Shown here piece by piece: positions 14,594 through 21,873 of a DNA stretch of 22,954 nt. Under the pieces are notes generated by a model, which saw only the letters and a program-made list of their open reading frames with translations, was not told the DNA's origin and made no database searches. Numbering within the stretch: the first letter of the stretch is position 1; every line of letters starts with the position of its first letter. The DNA comes from DATKWV01 sp035529405 (GTDB taxonomy: Bacteria > Planctomycetota > Phycisphaerae > Sedimentisphaerales > Anaerobacaceae). The stretch lies in contig DATKWV010000207.1 in NCBI GenBank assembly GCA_035529405.1, forward strand, positions 1 to 22,954, read 5' to 3'. Made by a program: the position numbers and the translations under genes.

Positions 14594-16783
14594 ATGGCCC
14601 CGAAATTACGAAAATTTCTTATATGGCTTGGTTCGCTGGGTGCGGCTGTTCTGGCGTATTTTATTATAACAGGAATCGGACAAACACCCCAAATTGATAT
14701 TTACACTCCGAACGAACCCGCTGATTTTATCGCCGATACCGGTCTCGACCGCGACCGCAAAAGCGCTGCTGTCGTTGGTGACGTGGGCGTGGAAGCCGTG
14801 GAAAAGGCAAGATATCTGGAGTTTAACAAACAAAAACAGATAGAAAGGGAGTTTGGTTTTGAAAAGCTCCTGCACGAACAGGGCCGGCTCTGGGAAATAG
14901 AAAAACCCTTCATGAATATTTATAAGCCGACTTTCAAGTGCCTGCTGACCGCCGACAACGGCAAGGTCAGGGTAGAAACTGTTGTTGGAAGGCCCAGTCC
15001 GAAGGATGCCACGCTTACGGGCAACGTTGTTGTTCATATTATGCCCGAAAGCGATAGTAAAATCAGCGAAAGTTTTATTTATCTCGACGACCTTGTTTAT
15101 GTCAGTGACAGGTCGCAGTTTTCCACAACCGGGCCTGTTGAATTCGTCTCCAAGGACGCCAGAATGCTCGGCAGGGGCCTGGAAATGGTCTATAACGGCG
15201 CCACAGAGCGCCTTGAATATCTCAGGATAGTGGATTTGCATAGCCTGCATCTTAAACAAGCTCCCGGCCCAGCCCCAGCTTCCGCACAACAAGTCCCCGT
15301 GGAGGCTCCCGCAGCAGGTACCGCCAAACCTGCCCAGCAGCCGGAAAAACAAACCGTATCGCAGGATTCTCAAAAGCCCCTGCCGACACAAAAGCAGCCT
15401 GTGCCCTACACGGCTGTATTTAACAAAAACGTTGTTATTGACAGTACCGAGCAGATAATTTTTGCCGACAGGCTTTGCATAAACAATATCTTTCTGTCAA
15501 GCTCAACTGAGCAAGTCCCTGAAATGCGCTCACAACCGGCCCGTAAAAGCGAAACCGCCGGCTCAGAAACTTCGCAACTATCTTCACCCGCGGCCCAAAG
15601 TAGTGTCCCTGTCGAGGCCGCTGCGCCGGCCGAACCAAACCAAAGCCAAACCGATATTGTCGTAACCTGCGACAACGGCATTGTTGTTACACCCGCCGAC
15701 CTTCCTGAAACTATGAGAAATGCCCTTGAGGCCGGCTTTGCCCCTGCCGGTATCGAACACAGCAAAACGCCGGCTGCAGAAAACTACGAGGGCAGAACAA
15801 AATTTATTGCCGAAAAAATCGATTATTGCGCCGTCACCGATAATATCATCGCCCCGGGTGCTTCCGAGCTTACGTTTTACACAATGGATACCGCCGAAGA
15901 CGGAACCCGGACATCCGTTCCGGTAAAAATAACCGCCCGCAAGACAGTATTGTTTGAGTCGAAACTGAACCAGGCCGTTTTTGAAGGTGATTGCGTGTGC
16001 ACAATGACCCGCCGGGACCCCAACGTGCTGCGCCTATATACGCTTACGGCCCCGAAGCTTTTGGCAAATATATCCTCCAGCCAGGCAAGTGAGGTTAAAG
16101 GTATAGGCGGCAATATGGAACACCTGACCGCAACCGGCGGGATGGTCAGACTTGCAATGGTCAAGACCGCCCCGCAGCAATATCCCGATGCAGGCCAACC
16201 GAAGATTCTTGGCGGCGTTGAACTAAAGTGCAGCCGGTTTGATTTTGACAACGCTCAGCAGATGTTTGTCGCCGCAGGGCCGGGTGTATTGAAGGTTGAT
16301 AATTCGAATGTCTCTGAGCCGCAGCGTGGTTCCGGTAAATTTAGTTTAAGGCGCCGCTGCTATGCTTTTGTGCGTGATTTTGATACGTTGAAGTATTTTT
16401 CGCGGACAAACGAAATCCTCGCCGACGCCGCATCGCAGCAGATTATCCTCGACTATATACCCGTTGGTGATGACGGCTCCGACGAACAAATCAGGGCCAC
16501 AGCCGGCCATATAAAGGCAAACCTCGTGGAAATAGCCGCCGGCCAGACCGACCTTGCCACGCTTTATGCTGACGGCGGGGTGACATACCGGGAAGGTAAT
16601 ACTGAGTTTGTGGGCGGGCGATTATTCTATGACCACGACAGGTCGCTGATGACCGTCAACGCCGACCAGCTTCAGCCGTGTTACTTGAACGGCGCAGCCG
16701 TTGATGCAATCGAGTACAATCTCAAGACCGGCAAAATCAAAACTAAAGTTGTCGCCCCCGGCCCGATGCGGTTAAGCAGATAG
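14594..16783 (+). CDS. Membrane-anchored LptC/LptA-like lipopolysaccharide export protein (very large)
   Basis: A 729-residue protein, far longer than LptC or LptA (each about 185-190). One N-terminal transmembrane segment (about residues 8-28, FLIWLGSLGAAVLAYFIITG) anchors it with the bulk in the periplasm. Residues ~105-220 resemble LptC: repeated short beta-strands with ATLTGNVVVHI, FIYLDDLVYVSDRSQFSTTGPVEFV and GRGLEMVYN. Two linkers rich in Pro, Ala, Gln and Ser (about 223-270 and 310-350) separate this from further OstA/LptA-like strands (AVFNKNVVI, GVTYREGNTEFVGGRLFYDHD). Its place after kdsD-kdsC supports a role in moving lipopolysaccharide from the inner to the outer membrane. ATG 14594 was preferred; GTG 14573 is also possible, 7 bases after the kdsC stop. 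No lptB follows. The match is by pattern, so the fusion idea is an inference. Confidence 0.7.
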   Translation: MAPKLRKFLIWLGSLGAAVLAYFIITGIGQTPQIDIYTPNEPADFIADTGLDRDRKSAAVVGDVGVEAVEKARYLEFNKQKQIEREFGFEKLLHEQGRLWEIEKPFMNIYKPTFKCLLTADNGKVRVETVVGRPSPKDATLTGNVVVHIMPESDSKISESFIYLDDLVYVSDRSQFSTTGPVEFVSKDARMLGRGLEMVYNGATERLEYLRIVDLHSLHLKQAPGPAPASAQQVPVEAPAAGTAKPAQQPEKQTVSQDSQKPLPTQKQPVPYTAVFNKNVVIDSTEQIIFADRLCINNIFLSSSTEQVPEMRSQPARKSETAGSETSQLSSPAAQSSVPVEAAAPAEPNQSQTDIVVTCDNGIVVTPADLPETMRNALEAGFAPAGIEHSKTPAAENYEGRTKFIAEKIDYCAVTDNIIAPGASELTFYTMDTAEDGTRTSVPVKITARKTVLFESKLNQAVFEGDCVCTMTRRDPNVLRLYTLTAPKLLANISSSQASEVKGIGGNMEHLTATGGMVRLAMVKTAPQQYPDAGQPKILGGVELKCSRFDFDNAQQMFVAAGPGVLKVDNSNVSEPQRGSGKFSLRRRCYAFVRDFDTLKYFSRTNEILADAASQQIILDYIPVGDDGSDEQIRATAGHIKANLVEIAAGQTDLATLYADGGVTYREGNTEFVGGRLFYDHDRSLMTVNADQLQPCYLNGAAVDAIEYNLKTGKIKTKVVAPGPMRLSR

Positions 16784-16830
16784 TCCCGCCTGAACGGAAA
16801 TCCTCTCGGCAGACTTTCCTGGTGAGATAT

Positions 16831-17511
16831 TCACCCGCAAAGGTTTTCCAAATCCTGCAGGCTTAGTTCGTCTAAGCGGGCGACAATTTTTTCAGCGCCA
16901 GCAAGCTGGTCCGCGTGGTAGGAATTCGTCACCGCCACAGTGTGCATGCCCGCCTTTACAGCAGCTTGCAGGCCCCATCGGGAGTCCTCGACCACAACAC
17001 ACTCGCCTGCTGAGATGGTCTTTTTTGTTTCTTCGTTCAGTCTCCGCAGGGCCTTCAGGAATCCTTCCGGGTGTGGTTTGCCTTTTTTCACGTGCTCGGC
17101 TGAGACTATTGCCTCGAAATAATCGCGCAGCCGGGCATCTGCCAGAATCAGTTCAATTTCAGCCAGCAGCGCCCCTGAGCATATAGCCATAGGTATTTGG
17201 GCCGCCTTGAGCATACCGAGAAAGTCTCGCACCCCTGCTATTATTTTGCCCTCTGTTTTTGCGAATTCTTCGAATATGCGGTTCTTCTGCCTTATCAAAT
17301 CTTCGATATTCTGTTTGTTAAGGGACAAATTATTTCGTTGGCTTACCTGTTCAAAGCAGTCAAAATCAATAAAGCCAAGGTAATCTTTGTAGTAGTCCCT
17401 TGGGGTTATTTCGATTCCGAACTGCTCCAATACGCGATTGAAAGCCCGCAGATGCAGAACTTCCGAATCTGTTATCACCCCGTCAAAATCGAATATAACC
17501 GCTCCAAGCAT
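16831..17511 (-). CDS. HAD superfamily phosphatase/phosphomutase (subfamily IA, beta-phosphoglucomutase-like)
   Basis: A 226-residue cytoplasmic HAD hydrolase. Asp8 and Asp10 in FDFDGVITDSE are the catalytic pair, CSGA is motif II, KKGKPHPEGFLKALRRL carries the motif III Lys, and VVEDSRWGLQAAVKAGM is motif IV. A helical cap between residues ~18 and 85 makes it a subfamily IA enzyme of the phosphoglycolate phosphatase/beta-phosphoglucomutase group; the substrate cannot be told. It starts 17 bases after the dehydrogenase stop and is the last gene of the etf operon. The ATG is preceded by ACGAAATT instead of a Shine-Dalgarno. It converges on the Lpt-like gene with 47 bases between the stops; no clear terminator is seen there. 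Confidence 0.85.
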   Translation of the reverse strand: MLGAVIFDFDGVITDSEVLHLRAFNRVLEQFGIEITPRDYYKDYLGFIDFDCFEQVSQRNNLSLNKQNIEDLIRQKNRIFEEFAKTEGKIIAGVRDFLGMLKAAQIPMAICSGALLAEIELILADARLRDYFEAIVSAEHVKKGKPHPEGFLKALRRLNEETKKTISAGECVVVEDSRWGLQAAVKAGMHTVAVTNSYHADQLAGAEKIVARLDELSLQDLENLCG

Positions 17512-17528
17512 AATTTCGTCGAGTCACG

Positions 17529-19337
17529 TTATTCGGTCGGTACCGGCCCGACGATTGGCTGGTAATGGGTTAATGTCGATTTGTCGCCGCTGCAAATCAG
17601 TTCGGCTATAGCCGTTATTGCCGGCGCGTTTTTGGTAATATACCTGTGGGCAACCATGGCCTTGTGTTCCCGCATGGTTATTTGCTGACCGTTTGCACTG
17701 TTGCCCTGCTGACAACTGCCGTATGCGGTCATATCGAGCTTGGTACTTGCCTGGCGGCAAAACAGGTATCCGTTAATTAAAGCTATCCCAATATCCACCA
17801 GTGCCCTGCCGTACAGGTCCATATATTCGTTGCCGTTTTCCTTGACAAACGCAATGCACTTTTTTAACTGCTCGGTGCCGTGTGCGAGTTTTTCCAGAAG
17901 GTCTTTCAACCGGTTGTCATACTCGTGTTGTTTCAACTCATCGAGCAGTTTCTCCGCTGTGCCGCTGCATACCCCGCGGACAGCGGCAACAACCTGAAGC
18001 TGACTTGTTCCCTCGTAGATGGTTGTGATTCTGGCATCGCGTGCATGACGTTCGCAGGCATAATCGCGCATGTAGCCGCTTCCGCCGAGCACCTGAACGG
18101 CATCGTACGCGACGCTGTTGCACATCTCCGAGCAGTAGTACTTGCTCATGGGCGTCAGCATCGCCGCGTATCTTTTGTGTTTTCTGCAGTCGTTCTTGAG
18201 CTGTTTGGCCAGCTCTTTGTCGTCCTGTTGGCATTGCTGCAGGCGTTTGTTGAGACCAATCTCAAGGTCCACAATTTGTGATGTATGGTAAAGAAGTGCA
18301 CGGCCGGCTTCTATGGCAATCTTGCTTTCTATGAGCATGTCCCGCACTGCGGGCAGGTTCTCAATCGCTGTTGCGAACTGTTTCCTCGAAGCCGCATAAT
18401 CCCTGGCAACCCGAAAGGCGGCTTCTGCTATACCCAGTGACTGACCCGCTATACCGATGCGGGCGCCGTTCATAAGGCTCATAACATAAGTTACAAGCCC
18501 ACGCTGACGCTCGCCGATGAGCTCACAGGGCGTGTTATTAAAAAATATTTCGCAGGTAGGCGAGCCATGAATACCGAGCTTGTCTTCCAGCCGGCGGATT
18601 TGCACCGTCGGTCCCTGCTCGGCCACGAACAGGCTCAGCCCCAGCCCGCCGCTTCTGTCCGGTTCGCTGCGCGCAAGAACCAAAAGCACCTCGCCGCAGC
18701 CGTTGGTTATAAACCGCTTTACACCGTGCAGAAACCAGCTGCCTTTTTCATCCTTGAACGCACGCACCTTTACCGACTGCAGGTCCGAGCCGGCGTCCGG
18801 TTCGGTCAGCACCATTGCACCCGTGACCCGGCCGGCGGAAAAATCGTGCAGGTATTTTTCCTTAATCTCTTCATCGGCAAAGGCGTTTATGGTCTCTGCT
18901 ATTCCCTGTAGCCCGAATATGTTCATAAGTGCCGCATCGGCGCGTGAGACAATCTCTATGGCCATCGAGTATACAAAGTTCGGAAAATTCAGGCCCCCGA
19001 ATCTGTACGGCAGAGTAACACCCATTACCTGGGCCTGTGCAAGCTTCTCAAGACATTCCTGCATTGCCTTGGGCCGGGTCACTGAGCCGTCCGGATTGAG
19101 GGTGTTGCCCTGCCGGTCGATTTCTTCCGCCCGGGGCGCTATGAATTCGGCGCTAAGCCGGCCCAGCGAGGCAAGCACCATATCGTAATTCTGCAGCGCC
19201 TCGACTGCGTCGGCGGGTGCATAATCAAACCGGCCGGCATACTTGAAACCGTCTTCGCAAAGACCAGCTATTTCGCCAAGGTCCATGTCCCGCAGCAGAA
19301 ACTGCAAATCATCGTTGTCTGTGTAAAAATTTGCCAT
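17529..19337 (-). CDS. Acyl-CoA dehydrogenase, large (~600-residue) type
   Basis: A 602-residue FAD-dependent acyl-CoA dehydrogenase; most family members are about 380 residues. The core is standard: N-terminal helical part (FIAPRAEEIDRQG), the beta domain with GAMVLTEPDAGSDLQS and FITNG, and the C-terminal helices with SRKQFATAI, LGGSGYMRDYACERHARDARI and the catalytic-base Glu442 in TTIYEGTSQLQ. About 150 extra C-terminal residues form a further helical domain, as in the long class that includes DmdC- and FadE5-like enzymes. ATG 19337 begins MANFYTDNDDLQF; the frame continues upstream only through heptamer repeat. Electrons would pass to the EtfAB encoded just upstream. The acyl substrate is unknown. 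Confidence 0.9.
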   Translation of the reverse strand: MANFYTDNDDLQFLLRDMDLGEIAGLCEDGFKYAGRFDYAPADAVEALQNYDMVLASLGRLSAEFIAPRAEEIDRQGNTLNPDGSVTRPKAMQECLEKLAQAQVMGVTLPYRFGGLNFPNFVYSMAIEIVSRADAALMNIFGLQGIAETINAFADEEIKEKYLHDFSAGRVTGAMVLTEPDAGSDLQSVKVRAFKDEKGSWFLHGVKRFITNGCGEVLLVLARSEPDRSGGLGLSLFVAEQGPTVQIRRLEDKLGIHGSPTCEIFFNNTPCELIGERQRGLVTYVMSLMNGARIGIAGQSLGIAEAAFRVARDYAASRKQFATAIENLPAVRDMLIESKIAIEAGRALLYHTSQIVDLEIGLNKRLQQCQQDDKELAKQLKNDCRKHKRYAAMLTPMSKYYCSEMCNSVAYDAVQVLGGSGYMRDYACERHARDARITTIYEGTSQLQVVAAVRGVCSGTAEKLLDELKQHEYDNRLKDLLEKLAHGTEQLKKCIAFVKENGNEYMDLYGRALVDIGIALINGYLFCRQASTKLDMTAYGSCQQGNSANGQQITMREHKAMVAHRYITKNAPAITAIAELICSGDKSTLTHYQPIVGPVPTE

Positions 19338-19342
19338 AATCT

Positions 19343-19421
19343 CGTATTGCGTATTGCGTATTGCGTCCCGTGCTCTCACGTGCCGAACGAGCAACGAGTC
19401 ACGAGTCACGAGCGACGAATC
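19343..19421. repeat. Two facing arrays of 7-bp repeats between etfA and the dehydrogenase gene
   Basis: On the plus strand CGTATTG occurs three times in tandem (19343-19363). Then, after a 23-base middle, five 7-base units ACGAGCA, ACGAGTC, ACGAGTC, ACGAGCG, ACGAATC run from 19387 to 19421. Read on the coding (minus) strand the first array is (ACGCAAT)3 followed by ACGAGAT and the ATG of the dehydrogenase; the second reads as NNCTCGT units and supplies the end and TGA stop of etfA. The two arrays are in opposite orientation. They resemble in type the heptanucleotide STRR repeats known from cyanobacteria. Confidence 0.85.
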
Positions 19422-20436
19422 TAATTGCTTTTATCATTCTTGGCACGACCTCGTTGAGGTCGCCGACTATTTTGTAATGTGCGATGCCGAATATGGGCGC
19501 ATCGGGGTCGTTGTTGATGGCGATAATCTTTTGGCTGCCGCTCATGCCCGCCTGATGTTGAATTGCGCCGCTGATTCCCACCGCTATATACAAACCTGGC
19601 CGAACCGTTGTGCCGGTTTGCCCGACCTGATGGTCGCTATCGATGAAGCCTAAATCAACCGCCGCCCTCGTAGCGCCGGGCGCGGCACCAAGACAGTTTG
19701 CCAGCTCCCATATAAGCACAAAGTTGTCCCTGCTGCCTACGCCCGCGCCGCCTGCAACGATTACCCTGGCGGCTTTAAGGTCCACTTTTTTGGCCTGTTT
19801 GTGTTCGGCCAGTATCTCAAGGGGCAAATCCTCTTGCGAAAGCTTTACTTTTTCAGTGACAACTTCGCCGCTGCGTGTGGCGTCGGGTTCGGGCATCAGC
19901 ATTACGCCCTCGCGGACGGTTGCCATTTGCGGCCAGCGGTCGTAATTTATGATGGTGGCGATTATATTGCCGCCGAAGGCCGGCCTTATCTGAAAAAGCA
20001 GGTTCTCGCAAAGCCGGCCGTCACCCGCCAGCCGGTGATTGCCGATCTGCAGATCCGTGCAGTCGGCCGTCAGCCCCGCCTTTATAGCGCTTGCCACCCT
20101 GGGCCCGAGGTCACGGCCGGTGACTGTGGCTCCGTAAAGAACAATTTGCGGTTTGTGCCTGCCAATCAATTCAACGATTACTTTTGCGTAGCTGTTTGTC
20201 TGGTACGCCTGCAGAAGCGCATCCTCCACCATATATACCTTGTCGGCGCCGTAATGTATTAGTTTCGTTGCAAGGCCCTTGACGTTGTCACCGAGCAGCA
20301 CCGCTGCGGTCTTTACGCCGAGTTTCTCAGCCAGCCTGCGGCCTTTGCCAAGCAGTTCGAGCGGCGTATCGGCCAGCCGGCCGTTATGCTGCTCGGCAAA
20401 CACCCACACCTGGCCTTTTTTATTAACCTCGATCAT
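19399..20436 (-). CDS. etfA: Electron transfer flavoprotein alpha subunit
   Basis: A 345-residue EtfA/FixB protein that pairs with EtfB, carries FAD and relays electrons from the acyl-CoA dehydrogenase. The C-terminal FAD domain is clear: VIVAGGAGVGSRDNF, HQVGQTGTTVRPGLYIAVGISGAIQHQAGM and IIAINNDPDAPIF. At residue 231 (GGAGVG) an Ala replaces the Arg normally found in GGRG. ATG 20436 was chosen; ten more residues are possible from 20466. The N-terminal part (VWVFAEQHNGRL) lacks any ferredoxin domain. The last residues VARDS and the stop are written by heptamer repeat. The sequence style is like Etf of anaerobes, but bifurcation cannot be decided here. Confidence 0.9.
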   Translation of the reverse strand: MIEVNKKGQVWVFAEQHNGRLADTPLELLGKGRRLAEKLGVKTAAVLLGDNVKGLATKLIHYGADKVYMVEDALLQAYQTNSYAKVIVELIGRHKPQIVLYGATVTGRDLGPRVASAIKAGLTADCTDLQIGNHRLAGDGRLCENLLFQIRPAFGGNIIATIINYDRWPQMATVREGVMLMPEPDATRSGEVVTEKVKLSQEDLPLEILAEHKQAKKVDLKAARVIVAGGAGVGSRDNFVLIWELANCLGAAPGATRAAVDLGFIDSDHQVGQTGTTVRPGLYIAVGISGAIQHQAGMSGSQKIIAINNDPDAPIFGIAHYKIVGDLNEVVPRMIKAIRFVARDS

Positions 20437-20437
20437 A

Positions 20438-20451
20438 ATTCGTGTCTCGTG
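20438..20451. repeat. Two-unit heptamer repeat just upstream of the etfA start
   Basis: On the minus strand the units are CACGAGA and CACGAAT, ending one base before the etfA ATG. They share the ACGAR core of the larger arrays at 19343-19421. A facing copy, TTTCGTGA, contains the etfB stop codon at 20470-20472. The intercistronic gap is 33 bases and has no Shine-Dalgarno. Confidence 0.65.
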
Positions 20452-20469
20452 CCTGACTTTTGCCAACTG

Positions 20470-21381
20470 TCACGAAATTGTCTTGTCTTCTATAAGCTCG
20501 TGTATCATTTCTGCAATGCCCTTATCGTCAGGTGCAACTTCCTTACTGTCTTTTGCAGCAAGGACCACGTTCTGGATTCTGTGTACTTTGGTTGGCGAGC
20601 CGCTTCGGCCGCACCAGCTCAAATCGGCATCGATAGCCTCTAAGTCCCACTGTTCAATCAATAACCCTTTTTCTATTAGGGCGGCGGATTCTTTTTCAAC
20701 GAGGTTTTTAATTTCCGGCTGGCCGGCGGCCAAATCCTGAGATTTGATTCTTTGTTCAATCTCGTATCGAGTGCGCGCGTTTTTGTACTTCATCATCTTC
20801 TTTGCTGCTGCAACCCTGGGCTCATTGGCCTTATCGGTGACAGTAAGCAGAACGCGAAGTTTCGTTCTGACCTGTTGCCAGCCGTTACCAACGTTCCTGC
20901 GGACAGTTATGTTTTTGCCGTTAAGTTCGACAAGTTCTTCGACATAAGTAATCTGTGTGATGTCGAGTTTCTCAGCAAGCTGGGGGCCTACCTGTGCCGT
21001 ATCGCCGTCGATGGCCTGTCTGCCGCAAAGAACTATATCATAATCAAGTTTTTTCACGGCGCAGCTTAGGATATAGCTGGTTGCGAGGGTGTCGCTTGCG
21101 GCACAGCGGGCATCCGTAATCAGAATCACATCGTCAGCCCCGCGGTAAAGGCATTCACGCAGTACCTGGGCCGCTGCCGGCGGCCCCATAGTTACAGCTG
21201 TTATTCTGCCGCCGAACCTGTCTTTAATCGCCAGGGCCATTTCCAGCGCGTTGAGGTCTTCGGGATTGAAAATCGCCGGCAGGGCCGAGCGGTTGACCGT
21301 GCCGTCATCGTTCATTGCCTGGCCGGTGATTCTTTTGGTATCCGGCACCTGTTTTACCAGAACTACGCAGTTATAAGCCAC
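20470..21381 (-). CDS. etfB: Electron transfer flavoprotein beta subunit
   Basis: A 303-residue EtfB/FixA protein, longer than the usual ~255 because of an insertion and C-terminal extension after KMMKYKNAR. Nucleotide-binding motifs: VVLVKQVPDT at the N-terminus, INPED-like FNPEDLNALEMAL, VTMGPPAA and CGRQAIDGDTAQVGPQLAE, then TDKANEPR. The GRSGSPTKV segment and a helical tail end the protein. The start is GTG 21381: AAGGAGG (21388-21394 on the plus strand as CCTCCTT) lies 6 bases upstream, and the first residues match the family. It is the first gene of the etfB-etfA-dehydrogenase-HAD operon. Confidence 0.92.
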   Translation of the reverse strand: MAYNCVVLVKQVPDTKRITGQAMNDDGTVNRSALPAIFNPEDLNALEMALAIKDRFGGRITAVTMGPPAAAQVLRECLYRGADDVILITDARCAASDTLATSYILSCAVKKLDYDIVLCGRQAIDGDTAQVGPQLAEKLDITQITYVEELVELNGKNITVRRNVGNGWQQVRTKLRVLLTVTDKANEPRVAAAKKMMKYKNARTRYEIEQRIKSQDLAAGQPEIKNLVEKESAALIEKGLLIEQWDLEAIDADLSWCGRSGSPTKVHRIQNVVLAAKDSKEVAPDDKGIAEMIHELIEDKTIS

Positions 21382-21436
21382 TGTCTGCCTCCTTGTTGCC
21401 GGCAAAGCTGTCTATAACTGTTGCCGAAAACCGCTT

Positions 21437-21464
21437 AGTTTAACGGGTTTTAGCGCCGGGTCAA
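21437..21464 (-). promoter_or_regulatory. Candidate promoter of the etf operon
   Basis: On the minus strand TTGACC (21464-21459), 16 bases, TAAACT (21442-21437). The predicted start is near 21430, giving a leader of about 50 bases that ends in the strong AAGGAGG of etfB. The -35 is near-consensus and the -10 is 4 of 6. Confidence 0.5.
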
Positions 21465-21714
21465 GGCCAAAAGCTATATTGATTGCTTTACAGTCGGGGG
21501 CCTGCATGTGTTTACTGTAACTTTTGGCGGGATGACGGCTTACAGCCGTTACGAGTAGTCCTTAAAACCACCGGCAGGTCACCGCAAGCCCAAAAAGCGG
21601 CCAACTGTCTGTGCGCCCGAAGCTCAACCGGGCTCATTCTTTTGGCCTTCACCGGTTACAGCAGGAACAAACTAATCCATATCCCTGGCAAAAAAACCAC
21701 GGCACTGTTGGTTA

Positions 21715-21743
21715 TTGACATAGGGGTCCTCAGGGAGTATTAT
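21715..21743 (+). promoter_or_regulatory. Strong sigma-70-type promoter for the wzz-type gene
   Basis: A perfect TTGACA (21715-21720), exactly 17 bases, and TATTAT (21738-21743), 5 of 6 in the -10. It is the best promoter match in the window. Transcription would begin near 21750, leaving a leader of about 124 bases before the ATG at 21874. Confidence 0.7.
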
Positions 21744-21766
21744 CTGTGCCGGGATTTATCCTCAGG
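21727..21766. repeat. Two direct copies of TCCTCAGG, 32 bp apart, at the wzz-type promoter
   Basis: TCCTCAGG occurs at 21727-21734, inside the -35/-10 spacer, and again at 21759-21766, about 10 bases after the predicted start. The spacing of 32 bp is close to three helical turns, so both face the same side of the DNA. Such a pair suits cooperative binding of a repressor; no regulator is identified. Confidence 0.4.
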
Positions 21767-21788
21767 CAAAGGAGTGTGTATAAACAGG

Positions 21789-21819
21789 GCAAAAACGACC
21801 GAACAAAAAGCGTTTTTGC
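21789..21819 (+). promoter_or_regulatory. Leader hairpin upstream of the wzz-type gene
   Basis: GCAAAAACG (21789-21797) and CGTTTTTGC (21811-21819) are perfect reverse complements around a 13-base loop. In RNA this is a 9-bp A/U-rich stem 54 bases before the start codon. It has no T run after it, so it is not a plain terminator. Confidence 0.45.
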
Positions 21820-21873
21820 ACATGATGCCGGATTGTCGTGTAATATGGAACATTCTGCCAAAGGATTGATAAT

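Larger units (their letters stand above)
21382..21873. other. Divergent intergenic region between etfB and the wzz-type gene
   Basis: No protein gene is supported. Besides two outward promoters, the middle (21488-21640) carries four short inverted repeats. These are TTACAGT (21488-21494) with ACTGTAA (21514-21520); ACGGCT with AGCCGT around a TAC loop at about 21555-21569; CCGC with GCGG near 21582-21600; and GCCCG with CGGGC near 21615-21633. It matches no RNA family I recognise. A 128-codon frame from TTG 21483 crosses the region but has no ribosome binding site or family resemblance. Confidence 0.5.

Noticed and set aside
14606..15391. Long minus-strand open frame of 261 codons opposite the Lpt-like gene
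   Set aside because: It mirrors a real coding gene, has no family resemblance or ribosome binding site, and its composition fits an antisense shadow. The same holds for the antisense frames at 908-1438, 11732-12364, 12380-12991 and 13264-13887.
19343..19421. CRISPR array
   Set aside because: The units are 7 bp and contiguous, with no spacers of 25-40 bp and no cas genes.
21483..21869. Plus-strand 128-codon frame upstream of the wzz-type gene
   Set aside because: It begins at TTG without a Shine-Dalgarno, spans inverted repeats and the strong promoter, and shows no domain. A shorter start at GTG 21774 has its purine run directly abutting the codon, too close to work.
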